A DNA stretch of 64,000 bases from Nelumbo lutea (GCA_022828595.1 JAKGHH010000007.1:32922356-32986355); one strand, 5' to 3'. Shown: positions 46,101 through 58,361, counted from the first letter of the stretch. Notes: generated from the letters alone by a model not told the origin. Numbers and translations: made by a program.

Positions 46101-48555
46101 GTTGGGCACCACCGGCCTAACTTGGAACAAAGAGGAATTTGGGAGATTTGAAGAGTTAAAAGCCAGATTGACAGCCCAAATCGAAGATTTAGATTTAAAG
46201 GAACATTAAAGGACCATGAGTGCACAAGAAAGAGAACTAAGATGGAAGTTGAAGAAGGATTTGGAAGAGGTCCTATTGAGGGAAGAGATATCTTGGAGGC
46301 AAAAATCTAGGCATCAATGGATCAAAGAAGGGGATGGGAATACCAAGTTCTTTCATGCTATGGCCAATGGGAGAAGGAGAAAAAATTTTGTGACCAAGAT
46401 TGAGGTTGAAGGAGTTGAAATTGAGTTACAAGAGGAGATAGCCAATTGCTTTGTAACTCACTTCAAATCCATTTTGAGTAGACTGCTAGAGATAAGGATG
46501 AGAGTGGAAGATCTAGATTGGCCAGGTCTATCAGTCGGTGAGGCAGCTTGGTTGGAAAGAGACTTTGAAGAAGAAGAGATAAGACAAGTTGTCTTCTCTA
46601 TGGACAGGTCAAAAGCTCCTGGACCAGATGGTTTTACCATGGCTTTCTATCAAGAGTGTTGGGACATTATTAAAGAATATTTGTTTGAGGTGTTTAGAAG
46701 AACTCCATTTCTTTTGTTCAAAGAAGAGATTAGTTGGAAGCAAAAATCTAGACACAGATGGGTGAAGGAAGGAGACCGGAACACAAAATTTTTCCATGTT
46801 ATAGCAAATGGTAGAAGGAAGAAGAACTCCATTTCTAAGTTGGTGGTTGATGGTATAACTTTAACCCAACAAAATGAGATCGCAGGGGCTTTTGTGAATC
46901 ATTTCAAATCTATTTTCAGGAGGCCTCTGAATGAGAGATTAAGGATTGAAGGTTTGGATTAGCCCAAGCTCCCAGGAGAGCTTATGGAATGGGTGGAAAG
47001 GGAGTTTGAAATGGAAGAAATAAAGGATGCCATTTTCTCTATGGATAAAGCTAAAGCCCCAGGACCTGATGGTTTCATGATGGCTTTTTACCAAGACTGA
47101 TAGGAGATAATTAAGGATGACATCCAGATTGTGTTCTCTAAATTTTTTCAGAGAGGGGTGATTAACCCAGGTCTGAACTCTACTTTTATTGTATTAATTC
47201 CCAAAAAAGGAGGGAGCTTGTCACCCTAAGGAGTTCACACCCATCAGTTTGGTCAATAGCCTCTACAAAATTATTGCTAAGGTTCTCTCGCATAGAATTA
47301 GAGAGGTTCTCCCCACAATCATCTCCTCCAACTAAGGCACATTTGTGAGAGGGGTGATTAACCAAGGTCTGAACTCTACTTTTATTGCATTAATTCCAAA
47401 AAAGGAGGGAGCTTGTCACCCTAAGGAGTTCAGACCCATCCGTTTGGTCAATAGCCTCAACAAAATTATTGCTAAGGTACTCTCGCATAGAATTAGAGAG
47501 GTTCTCCCCACAGTCATCTCCCCCAACTAAGGCGCATTTGTGAAGAACAGACAAATTGTGGATCAAATCTTAATAGCAAATGAGAGTGTGGAAGATCTAA
47601 AAAGAAATGGGAAGAAGGGGCTGGTGTGTAAATTGAATCTAGAAAAAGCTTATGACTTAGTTGATTGGTCGGTGTTGTTGGAAGTCCTAGGGTCTTTTGG
47701 ATTTGGGCAGAGGTGGTGTAAGTGAATAAAAGGGTGTATTAGGACTTGCCACTATTCCATTCTGGTGAATGGTAGGGTGGTAAACCATGTTCCAGCTACT
47801 AAGGGTATTAGGCAAGGGGATCCCCTTCCCCTTTTCTTTTTACCCTGATTGCTGAAGTTTTGGGGAGGATTATTGAGAGAGCAGATTCTAGAGGTTTGGT
47901 TAGTAGCTGGAGAATCGGGAGGGACGGGGTTCCGGTCACTCATTTACAGTTTGCTCTGTTTTGTGGAGGGGATGAGATTAGGTGGGTTAGAAACTTAAAA
48001 CAGGTGATTAATGTGTTTGAAAAAGTGACCAACCTTAAAGTCAAGCTTGATAAGAATTGTGTGGTTGGCATTAATATGAGTGTTGGAGAGGTGGAAGGAA
48101 GGGCCCAAGTATTGGGATGCGAGATTGCTTAGTGGCCAATGAAGTATTTGGGGCTTTTGTTAGGGGATAATCCTTGCAAAAGGGGCTTTTGGAATCCAGT
48201 GATTGAGAGTTCACAAGTAGGCTTGCTTCTTGGAAGAAAAACTACCTGTCTTTGGGTGGTAGGATAACCTTGACTAAAGCTACTTTGGAGAACCTCCCTA
48301 TCTACTTTCTATTTGTGTTTAAAATTCTGAGGGAGTGTGTAGGGTGCTGGAGAAACTTAGGAGAGATTTCTTATGGGAACCTGGGGAGCAGAAAAGGGAT
48401 CATAGAGTTAGGTGGGATCTTGTCACTTATGGAAGAAGAATGAAGCTCTGTTGGGGAAATAGTTATGGAGACTGACAAAGGAAAGGGATAACCTATGGGC
48501 TAAAATTATCTTAAGTATACATGGGCAAGAGGCAGATGGTTGAGACACGGGTGTT
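46101..48555 (+). mobile_element. L1-type LINE ORF2, chimeric, 5' truncated and decayed
   Basis: ORF2 text between endonuclease and RT begins WNKEEFGRFEELKARL near 46122. One copy runs through WIKEGDGNTKFFHAMANGR to KAPGPDGFTMAFYQECWD (about 46310-46660). A second, diverged copy then restarts in frame at about 46715 (EEISWKQKSRHRWVKEGDRN) and repeats the same section to KAPGPDGFMMAFYQD. RT continues with FIALIPKKEG, KNRQIVDQILIANE, LNLEKAYDLVDW and GIRQGDPL. The FADD box is altered (QFALFCGGDEI), and many stops follow. No poly-A tail is evident. Confidence 0.88.
47150..47543 (+). repeat. Tandem duplication (about 196 bp x 2) in the L1 RT
   Basis: GAGAGGGGTGATTAACC...AAGGCACATTTGTGA at 47151-47347 is repeated at 47349-47543 with about ten differences by eye. 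The duplicated part covers the NSTFIVLIPKK to QGAF region of RT. It is separate from the larger duplication at 46120-47100. Confidence 0.9.
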
Positions 48556-49200
48556 TCATCTAGGGCCATGAGCTTCTCCCTATTGCACCTTTTGCTATCT
48601 CTTATGTGTCTATTCCTAAAAGTATTACAAAGGCCTTATCTTTGCCTACGTGGGCAGATGCTATGATGGATAAGATTAGTTCTGTCCACAAGAACAAAAC
48701 TTAGGATCTTTTTCATCTTCCTAAAGGGAAAGAACATAGTAAGGTGTAAGTGGATGTTCTCCAAGAAGCATCAAGCAAATGGATCCATGGAAAGATACAA
48801 TGCAAGATTGGTGACAAAGGGATTCTCATAGGTGTATAGCATGGATTATGATGAAACATCTTCACCTATAACCAAAATGAACCCTATACAGGTGCTCTTT
48901 TAATTCGATACTAACTTAGACTGCAGTCTTCACCAATTGGATATTAAGAATGTTTCCCTAAATGAGGACTTAGAGGAAGAACTGTATATGCTCCAACCAC
49001 TAGAGTTTTCGGTCAAAGGCATTGAACACAAAACATGTCACTTGAAGAAGTCATTGTATGGATTAAAACAATCTCCTAAGGTTTAGTTTAGTAGATTTAG
49101 TAAGGATGTTCAGCATGTGGGATATAAACAATGACAAGCTGATCACACATTGTTTGTCAAGAGGGATCTAGATAAAACTGTAGCACTAATTTTATATGTT
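48556..49200 (+). pseudogene. copia RT fragment (up to the YV of YVDD)
   Basis: The pieces WADAMMDKISSVHKNKT, CKWMFSKKHQANGSMERYNA, LHQLDIKNVSLNEDLEEELY, HLKKSLYGLKQSPK and KTVALILYV run in RT order with several stops. The fragment ends exactly after the YV codons of the catalytic box at the tail of an RTE LINE. Confidence 0.88.
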
Positions 49201-49570
49201 CATCATCATCATCATCATCCATGCCTTGTCCCAACCATATGGAGTCAGCTACATGAATCCTATTTCGCCAATCCGTTCTATTTAAAGTTATATCCACTGT
49301 TAAATTATTAGTGCTTAAATCATTTCTTACTACTTATACCCATGTCCTTTTTGATCTACCCCAAACTCTTTTAGCCCCTCCAATGTGTAACAAACCACTT
49401 CTTATAACTAGCACCTTGAGGGTCTTCTATGCATGTGCCCAAACCATTTTTGTCCACTCTCTCGCATTTTATCACCTATTGGAGCTACTACTAGGTTCCT
49501 ACAGATAACTTCATTCCTAATCCTATCCTTCCTAGCTTTGCACTCATCCTTCTAAGCATTTGTGTTTCTA
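49201..49570 (-). mobile_element. RTE-type LINE, 3' end with (GAT)n tail
   Basis: The plus strand opens with (CAT)6, the minus-strand simple-repeat tail. Inward of it are CATGTAGCTGACTCCATATGG and AACGGATTGGCGAAATAGG, the conserved plant RTE 3' end. DRIRNEVICRNLVVAPIGDK and WFGHMHRRP lie further in. It is related to 18060-18365 and 5' truncated. Confidence 0.88.
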
Positions 49571-50663
49571 CCACCATGTCCTATTCTTCCTAGAACCCAT
49601 GTCCTATCCTTCCTAGCACCAAAATATGCATTTTACTCTTTCACATAACAAGATTACCTCCTATGTGCATTACCCCTATGGTAGGCCTTCTATTGGATTA
49701 AGATCCTACCAAGCCAGCATTATATATCACCCAAAATTCTCAAAATGAATCCTACTGAGGGACTCTTTAGAAATGGATTTTCCCATGTCAATTTATCAAG
49801 TGATTGATCTATATCAAGTTAATAATAGCTAGCTATTAGCAGTAATTAGATTTTTTTTCGGGATAAATATATGATATTCTTAGGATAGAAGAACAAATTT
49901 GTAAACTGAAAAAGTAAGAGGTTTCTAAGAAAATATCTTTCCCCCTCTGCAGTTCAACTCAACATGGAATATTGGAAATCCACTTTATTCAAGTGAACCC
50001 ACTATAGTGTTGGATTTTTTCTTCTTGTATCAATGCACATGTAAAACTGATGACAGGTAATAAATAAGAAGAGAAAAAGGGAAATACCAAATCAATATGG
50101 ATCATAAATTCAAATATAATCAATATGTTCAGTTATATAAGATGACTGACCATTGGCTGGGATAAGTGAAGGATAGATGACCTTGCATCCAGCCCAGCCA
50201 CCTTACATAAAATACTAGCATAGCCTGCCAAGGCCAGGCAAACGAGGCAGGCTCAAATATTGAAAAAAAAAAAGAAAAAAAAAAAACAGATGGATATATA
50301 TATATATATATATATAGTTGCATACTGCATATTCTTATACTATACAGTTGGGTGAGATCCTGAATGAAATATGCCTAACCCAGACCAACCTAGTTTTGGG
50401 GGGCTACTAGGATTGAACCTACCTGACCCTGGGCTGGGCTGGTGATACCTGTCATTACTACCCAACACTGACTGGAAAATCATGCATATCATAATTAAAC
50501 AGTCACTGTTGACAGAAATATGCCTTTTAAAATAAATCCAGAAATGATGAGCATAACATGAATTTCTTGGAGAAAAATAATGGTTTTCCCACCAGCTTTG
50601 AATTTTGAGCCTTTATATTTGATAAAATGACACAAATTTCCAAGAAATGGAATTTTGACTTAC
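49571..50663. other. Spacer left of the MLO 5' exons, possibly MLO intron
   Basis: CCATGTCCTATxxTTCCTAG occurs twice near 49585-49620. A poly(A) run lies at 50261-50286 and (AT)n at 50294-50315. 50345-50475 has GGGCTGGGCT-type transposon debris. I searched for the next MLO exons (the second cytoplasmic loop and the following helices) on both strands and did not find them. Confidence 0.5.
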
Positions 50664-53334
50664 CAACCATCTTAGAATAGTTGAGTCTTTCCCAATACCC
50701 TGAAAACGACCCTTGATAAATGAATGCTCATGGACAACAGTGAACTTTGTCATCATACCTGTACAAACACTTTCAGATTAGAACAACTAAAACAAAAGGG
50801 ACTAGTGGATGTCTTCTTACAATTCTTGGCAGTAAGAAGATTTGATCACAAATGACCACGGCTATCAAATAAAAATGTTGTTATTTACCAAAAAAAAAGA
50901 AAAGAAAAACTATCAGAAAAAACAGAAGATTTGATGTAATAAAACTATTATACATTACCTTCCTCTGTATTATATGTATCTTCTTCAATAGATTCCTCCC
51001 AACGCTTCCATTTACGGATCTAGATAATGACACAGAAATCAATATTCAATAAAGCTGTAGATGAAAAAGTAATGGATAAACAAGTATAAATCAGAAGTTA
51101 AAGCAGTACAAACCCCTTTACCTTTGCTCCCCCAAAAACAATGGTGAGAACACAGAAAGTCACGTGGACAATTGCTAAGACAAAGATAAAGATATGAAGA
51201 TGATGCAATGCAGTGATAGATAACAATGGGACCTTCTCCTGAAAAGAATGAAAGAGGAGAAAATAATCATACCTCTCAATTCTGAATGTCTGATGTGCAC
51301 ACCACTTTCAGATAAAAACTTAAATTTAAATTATACACCTAATTTCACAAGAAGACATGACCATGACATTATAGCCATTAAGAGCACCAATGCTTATTTT
51401 GTAGTAAAAAGCGAAGAAAAATTTAACACTCCTACTGTCAGATTTGTAGCGTCCATCAAAGATGAGAATTGACAAATTATCTTAATAAATAATGCATAAC
51501 TAGGATTATTTGGTGCCATTTTCTTAACAGTGTTACCTGCATTTGGGTTTTTCTTTGTTAGTCATGACCCATTTTCTGGGACCAACATTGGGTAATGGCC
51601 TTTTAGTCATGGCTCATTTGCTTAATTGCATAGGAGCCACCTTGGCAAAAGGATTTCTGGGACCAACATTGGGTAATGGTCTTTCCCTTTGAGCATTAAT
51701 TTTAGGACTTTCTAAGACAAGTTCTTAGTATTACTTGGCTTATTCAAAGCATTAAAATGTCTCATCTTTCTCACACTCCTAAAGATGCTTTGATGGTCAC
51801 TAATATGAACAGGGTTTTTTTTTTATCAATATGAACAGGTATAGTTTCACATCACTATCATGGGTTGCTGGCTTATGCAAGATAAATCTGTGGTTCTCTG
51901 AATGAACAATCACAGGAAAGCGCATACTGACAAACATAAGGATTTTTTAGGACATGACAATTTGCCTAAATTAGACTATTCAGAATAACAGAAAAAAAAA
52001 ATGGAAAAGAACTTTTGGGAATTGTATTAGTCCCAGAATGCATGCCATAACTAATCACAATGCTCAATTATAAGCTTCTGAAATCATATGGTAGGGAAAT
52101 TAAAGGGGGTATTCTACGACATGAATTTTTTGTTTTAATTTGCTTTAAAATTGTCATACCAAAAAAAAAATGAAAGATGTTCTTAAACAGTGTTTTTTGC
52201 TTCTGTTTTATTTAAAAAAACAGTTCATGGTTTTGAAAGAAAAAAAAAAAGAAGAAGAAAATGAAGTACAGATATTATATGATTTATGAAACATGACCTT
52301 AGATAACAAGACGAAAACATATACTTTAACCCAGAAATTCAGGAATATGTTTTTTGTTCCAGTTTTGGTATTAAAAAAAAAAAAAAAAAGCACATAACAC
52401 AACCAAGAACATGTTTTCTGTGTTTTTGTTTTAAGAACCAATTTGTTTTCTAACCAGATGGTTCTGATTTGTGTTTAGAACTCACAACAAGAAAATTAGT
52501 GCTTTTCAGCCAATTTCCAAAAGACCAGGAAGAACACAAAAAACTAATATATCCTTTTCCTTTCCATTTCCCCCCTCTGCTTTAACTTTAGACAAATTTT
52601 TAGACTTCATTTTTTCATAAATTTATTAACTTTGTTGGATGATCTTAGGAGCTTGAATGCCACTTAGAATTTGTCATTCAATTTACCTTCTTCAAACAGT
52701 AACCAGAACCGGCTCCTGAGGTAAGCAGGCGCCTTCCAGTCCCAGATATGAAAGGAGTTGAGATACTTTGATAATGTTCCGTGGATGACATTTCATGAAG
52801 CTTACAAGGAAGCATATGACGGGCTAAATCTTTGGAGATACAAATTTTACCAATCCTCTCTTGAAGCACAGTCAGGAGAAGGGATATGAACCCCAAAAGC
52901 ATCAACTCTGCAAACCAAGCAAAACACGGAGTTATGAGCAAAACTTTGAGGTTTTTCTTTTGTAGGTCTTCTTTTTATTCATTTTGGATTTAAAATTCAG
53001 TCGTGTACTAATTGCACAGAGATGCGGAAGGGGATGAACATTGAAGAGCAGACCTTCTTTAACTTTCAGCAAGGCTTCAAAGAGAGGTTTCTGGTTCTTC
53101 TTCTTCAAGTACTGCAAGCAACCAATCAAATACGAAACCAAAGCGGAGTAATTGAGCTTCAAGCTTGAAATCAAGCTGATGATACAATTGAAAAGAAATG
53201 AGGATATTTGCCTTTCCAATGAAGTGAATGATCCGCTCAACAGCAAGAGAAATTGCGACAATAACAATGCAAACAGACGCCACCACCCACGTTGGTGTAT
53301 ACTCCAACGTTGTATCTGACTCTCCTTCTGTCAT
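50664..53334 (-). CDS. MLO: MLO-like seven-transmembrane protein, 5' part only (6 exons)
   Basis: Exons are 53334-53212, 53111-53054, 52907-52687, 51238-51122, 51019-50959 and 50758-50664, in frame, about 225 codons. The start MTEGESDTTLEYTPTWVVAS is the family N-terminus. Helix 1 is VCIVIVAISLAVERIIHFIG, and YLKKKNQKPLFEALLKVKE is the first loop. Helix 2 is LMLLGFISLLLTVLQ, followed by the extracellular loop with Cys residues (ICISK, MLPCK, SGYCLKK). Helix 3 is HIFIFVLAIVHVTFCVLTIV, then RKWKRWEES and FIKGRFQGIGKDS in the second cytoplasmic loop. Intron 1 starts GC rather than GT. The last exon ends RWL before GTAAGT; no later exon is found on this strand. The missing C-terminal half resembles the pieces at 9880-10730 on the plus strand. 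Confidence 0.92.
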
Positions 53335-53560
53335 GATCTCTCGACCCCACTCGTTCTTTCCCTCTTCTTATATCTATCTATCTATCTATCTATTTTATAT
53401 CTAAACATTAAAACAGATACTCAGCTGTTTCTGTTGCAGATTGGTGGGTCTCTGTGTGAAAGAGAGACAACAAAGAGAAGGGAGAAAAAAGAAGCAAAAG
53501 AAGCAGTCCTTACTCCATAGTCCAGACTCCAGATTGAGAGAGAGAGAGAGATGAAGGCTA
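53335..53560 (-). promoter_or_regulatory. MLO upstream region with (TATC)n and GA/CT repeats
   Basis: Directly upstream of the ATG on the minus strand is a pyrimidine/GATA-type simple repeat (plus 53371-53393) and a GA run at 53534-53552, as often seen in plant 5' leaders. No clear TATA box could be fixed. Confidence 0.35.
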
Positions 53561-55708
53561 GTGTGGGGGAAGGAGGAGGAATATTACCGAACAACTGCCA
53601 TACGAATTGTTAAGGAGAGAGAGTTGGAGGAATGGGTCCCACCATGTATGTAGTGTGATTTGTTCTGAGAGGTTGAATACTTTTGCGTGGTTTCGCAGTG
53701 GAATCCGGATTGTTTCCTCACAGAGCGCTACTCTTCTGCGTTCTGATGGGTCGAACGAGAGTGTTCTCTGGGGCATCCTCTAAATTCTAATGGGACGAAC
53801 GAGAGAGATGGGGAGAGAGGGAGACGTGTAGTTTGACAGGCTCCAACGTTTAAAAACAACGCTAACATATGGGACCGGGTTTTCTACTCGGGTCAAGCAG
53901 TGATCCAAATAGAGTAGTCTCTGTCATTGAATAACCCATGAACTGGACCCACAGCCCACTAAAATTGTGTTTGGTTTGAAGGAAAATGTAGGGAAAGGAA
54001 AAGAATGAATAGGAAATTTTTATAAACTTTGTATGGGTTTTTCTATTTTTTCCTTTCCTTTAAACCAAACATAATCTTATAGGAATTAGGATCTTATACC
54101 AACAAAACACATGCATCTCTCCATGAGACTGAGATGCATCATAAAAGTGGGACCCACTATGTATGAGATGTGTGGTCTGAAGTCATGTTGATAGAGGGTT
54201 GGAATGTATTTTGTTGACAGGTGATCCAGACTCTCACTAAGGGTCTGCTTTTTGGCATGAGATTTAAAAAAGCAAAAAAGCAAAACGAAAACACAAATAA
54301 AAAAAGAAAAACTTATATAGACCATCATGAATGATACATCAAGTGGGAATGATTTTTCACAAATGATTTAACCACTTTGACAAGCAGACCCCTTTCATTG
54401 ATTTGCGTTAAAAATTTAAGAACCTAGCTAAAATTCTTGATATCATGCTTTTACACTCGATGTGGGTTGAAATGATATCTGAATGATTTTTCACCAATCA
54501 AGAGGAATCATAAACGTTGTGCCTGCCTAATATATAGATATACAATTGTTGATGGACGTCCATGACCATTCCATTGAGTATTTAAACAAACTTAGGGTCT
54601 GTTTGGTTCATAGTTGGAATCGAATTTTTAAAATTAGAAATGGAATGATCTACAATTAGAATTGAAATCAAAATTGGCTGGAATGGATTCTCATGAATAC
54701 CATCCCACCAGCAATGGTGCAAATTCAAAACGACTCAAGAAACACCTGCGAATGGTGCAAATTCAAAACAAAAATGCCGAAAAGGTCGGGTAGATACCTG
54801 CAATAGAGATGAAGTCAGAAAATGTGTCTCCCTACCATTTGGGTCTGGAATCTGGATCAACTGTGCATGACCAAAACTAATACCATAGCAAAAGTGAGAT
54901 AAAACAGAGTAAACACGAGTGTGGGAGAGGCCTAAGATTGCCTCCTGCGAACACGGTTGTATGCCCAACCTGCCCAAAATCCACAAAATACTCCCTAACC
55001 CTCTAAATATTCAAGGAATGGGAACCGGCCAAAAAATTCACAAAACACTTTGCAACTTTAGGGGCATAAAATGCGTAATGAGACCCACCCATCCAAGTTG
55101 TTGTACAAACCAAAATGATTGGAGCATAAATGTCGTCGGAGAGAATCCGGAGATCGCCGGAAAAAGGATTGCCAGCAACGGTAGCATCATTGCAAATGAA
55201 ATACCCAAAATTCCTAAGTCGGATACATAGAAAGCCAGGCACCGGAGCAAAATCACTATCTCTAGAACGTGAAGAAGCACCCAATGAGCCCAAAAGCAAG
55301 TTGGAAGTGGCACCACGATCGACAACAAGAATCTTACAGAAACCCCTTTGTGGAAAAATCAATAGAAAAACGTATCTAGGCTATTCCCAATCTGACGTTT
55401 TGAATGTTCAAGGAAAAACAAATAGAATTCCACGACAGACACTAAAATTCGACCAAGGCCCAACAGAAATGAGAAAAAAATAAGCTTCAATTTGCCTTTG
55501 TGGAGTTTTTACTGTCTACATCAAGACCTTGGAGCTTGGTGGCTAAGTAATTGGCCAGGTATTAAGCCATGAAATGATACTTTGAGTGAGCACTATTAAT
55601 GGGTCGGGTCTGGTCAATCAGGGTAGACGTAGACCTAGTCCCGAGCTAATATAAATATGCAGAACCGGTTTCAAACTAGGCCATATCAACCTAATTACTA
55701 AGGGTACG
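53561..55708. other. Intergenic with Tourist-like miniature remnants
   Basis: ATTGTGTTTGGTTTGAAGGAAA (about 53965) and its inverted partner TTTCCTTTAAACCAAACATAAT (to about 54074) bound a miniature element of about 110 bp. GGGTCTGCTTTTTGG (54241) and CAAGCAGACCCC (to about 54392) bound another of about 150 bp. GGGTCTGTTTGGTTCATAG at 54595 looks like one end of a third. 54880-55480 is open in several frames but matches no family I know. Confidence 0.45.
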
Positions 55709-55960
55709 TTTACCAATAGGGTTGTGGATTCTAGATGAGCCGAATAGCAGTAGGTTCGAGCTCGGCTCGAGACTATTCTATAAGACTCAAGTTCAAGTTC
55801 GAGCCATAACCTTGAGCTTGAGCTCGGCTCAGTTCGGCTTGGCTCGTTTTATATTTTATAAAAATATTTTATAAAAATAAAAATCATATATTAAATTTTT
55901 ATTTTATATTTAAAAAATCAAAAATTATAATATTTTTATTATATATATTATTTTCTATAA

Positions 55961-55997
<37 letters not shown>

Positions 55998-56184
55998 TAT
56001 CAAATATATATACATATATATTCAAGCTGGCTCGCGAGCCTCACGAGTCGAGCTCTAGTGGGCTCGAGCTTGACTCGTTTAATAATTGAGCCACTGTATT
56101 GGGCTCAAGCTCGGCTGAAATCGAGTCGAGCCAAGCTCGAGCGGCTCGTGAAAAGCTCGGCACGTTGCCACCCCTATTTACCAC
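55709..56184. mobile_element. hAT-type miniature element, 460 bp, with 8-bp duplication
   Basis: The element is 55717-56176. Ends TAGGGTTGTGGATTC and (complement) TAGGGGTGGCAACGTGCC are inverted. TTTACCAA and TTTACCAC flank it. The interior is GCTCGAGC-rich at both ends with (TA)n at 55970-55993. Confidence 0.85.
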
Positions 56185-56403
56185 CATTGCCATTTCCTGT
56201 TGATACCCTACCACATCAGCGCCACCAAGGCATTTTGAATTGCAATGGGAATTTTTTATTTGGTTGAGACTGTTTTAACTCAAAGCAGTAAAAAAACGTT
56301 TTATCTGAAAATAGCAATGAGGGGGTGTTGGAGGAAACGTTAAATTGAGGTTTTCCCCCAATAACCATTATGTCTAACAATGTTTTAGCTGATGCCGCAC
56401 TTG

Positions 56404-56920
56404 CCTGTCATTAGACCTATTAATGGGTCGAGTAGCTTGACGGACCAACCCGGACCAGGTCGATTTATGTTGGGATTGGACAGGATTTCAGGCCCGTGGG
56501 CTCGGGCTTGGGCCTAAAATGCCGGATCTGACCTTTTTTCAAGTCGGGCTAGGGATTTCTCATAGAAGTCCGACTCGAGCCCATGCCCAACTTGATAATG
56601 TATTTTCTTTATTATTCTTCTCTTTTTTCAAATAATAGTAAGATCTTTCAATATTATTTAGGTTTTGAGGTCTTTCAATATAAATAAAATAGTTATTTTT
56701 TGAATTAAAAAAACAAAATATATCTTTTCCAATTTTCTAACTGGACTTGGGCCCGAGCTTCTGGTTTTATATAAGGATCAGGCTCGTGCTCAAGACGTAG
56801 GCCCAATGATTGGGCCAAGCTCAGGCTCAAGCCTAAGTATACTCTGTTAATATAGAGACATAGCCTGGCCCGAACCGGGCCTGGCCTGGCCCATGAACAT
56901 GTCTACGGTCTACCTGTCAC
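56404..56920. mobile_element. hAT-type miniature element, 501 bp, with 8-bp duplication
   Basis: The element is 56412-56912. Ends TAGACCTATTAATGGGTC and, inside GTCTACGGTCTA, the complement of TAGACATGTTCATGGGCC. The flanks CCTGTCAT and CCTGTCAC match at 7 of 8. The family is the same as 36910-37458. The right end carries a small duplication (GTCTAC-GGTCTA). Confidence 0.8.
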
Positions 56921-57512
56921 CCAATGTAGCATGGTGATGAATTACGGTGCATCACCAATCATACAACACTTTGAGCAAAGCTATATAACCTCTGTCTTCT
57001 TCACTATACAAGCTCCATCCTCTCTTCAAATCTACTTGATAACACTTTTATAGACATAACACCCCTCTATACATTGAAGAAAAATAAAATATGATGAAAT
57101 CCTAGATTTAGAAAATTCTTGTTCATTAGATTGGCATAGCAGTAATTGGAAGTGTGATTGGTGTTACATAGAATTAGAAAGTTTACTTTTAACACTTCAA
57201 CGTGAAATAGGACATACCAAACACATATCTACTATAAACGCCTAATCAGCATTGTTATTGAGACTATAAACGTTAAGTAACCAAATAGATTTCTCCTCTA
57301 ACCATTGAAACTTGCACCACTCATATTACTCGAAACGTCTCAACTTGAAATAGCAATGATACCAAACACAACCTAAGTTGGTCTAATGGGACTATATTTG
57401 ATAGCTATACTATACTTTTAGCCTGTAGTTAAATTGACACGTTTGGACATTATCATGAGAAACATAGGCCTTAGGTTGGGGGCATCTTTGTAATATGTTA
57501 ATATCTATGTAC

Positions 57513-57550
<38 letters not shown>

Positions 57551-58361
57551 ATATATATATATATATATCAACAAAACCAATCCCAACCCAATTATAATCT
57601 AGACCCTTAATATAGACCCAAATCCTATGTAATTAAATCAATGTGGTAATCTTCTCAGCCCTACTTTTGTACTCTTAAATGAAAAAGAAAGAAAAAGGAA
57701 ATGGAAAGTTTGGGAGTGTTTTCAAGTGGGGCTGTGGGAGTTGCCACCTAAATTTTACACAAAAATTAGAAAAAATGGGGAAAAGAAGGAAAATAATTTT
57801 GAAAAAACAATTTTAGTTCAAAATAGATCATTTTAAAAATCTTTTGATTCACCTTACAATTAGTTTTAATCAAGTTAAATAACGGATTAAGATACGAATG
57901 TGAAAACGATTAAGCACCAAATTCATTGAGAATCAAAATTCCTGCCTCTATTTCATTCTTTTATTTGGTTCAGTTTGGGAAGTACAAAATATAAATACGT
58001 AGAATGAAAATATATGGTTTAGAAATACAAAATATAAGGTTTTGCGTTGTAATTATTTATATTTGTATTCTGTGAAAGGAATACAAATGCAAACATATAA
58101 GATGCAAAATCTTGTATTTTGTATTATTTTGTATGTATTTTAATGATACATATTTGTATTTGTATTCATTCCAAACTAAGCCTTATACTCAAATTTCACT
58201 ATTTTCTATCAAATATGAGTGTCCAACTATCCATGTCCAAAATGAATTAAAACAAAATTTAGATAAATGGCGATTCATCACCATACATTAATGTTTGCAC
58301 AAGAGAGCTCATAAATGGACGGTTTCTTTGGAGTCATGAATACGCCTAAAATTAAGAGAAG
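56921..58361. other. Intergenic, with (CTAT)n(AT)n
   Basis: No conserved coding sequence. A (CTAT)n then (AT)n microsatellite occupies 57508-57569. 57960-58190 is rich in ATTTGTATT/AATACAAAT, partly self-complementary. Confidence 0.5.

Noticed and set aside
8977..49200. The copia RT pieces at 8977-9280 and 48556-49200 as the pair that recombined to invert the interval
   Set aside because: They lie on the same strand and are neighbouring, not overlapping, parts of RT, so ectopic recombination between them would not invert the DNA.
49201..49220. Poly-histidine coding run following the copia RT
   Set aside because: The CAT repeat is the minus-strand tail of an RTE LINE; the conserved RTE 3' end follows directly.
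55003..55483. Overlapping open frames of 96-119 codons on both strands
   Set aside because: No family is recognised, several frames are open at once, and hydrophobic text arises from a shadow frame. Possibly repeat DNA; not called as a gene.
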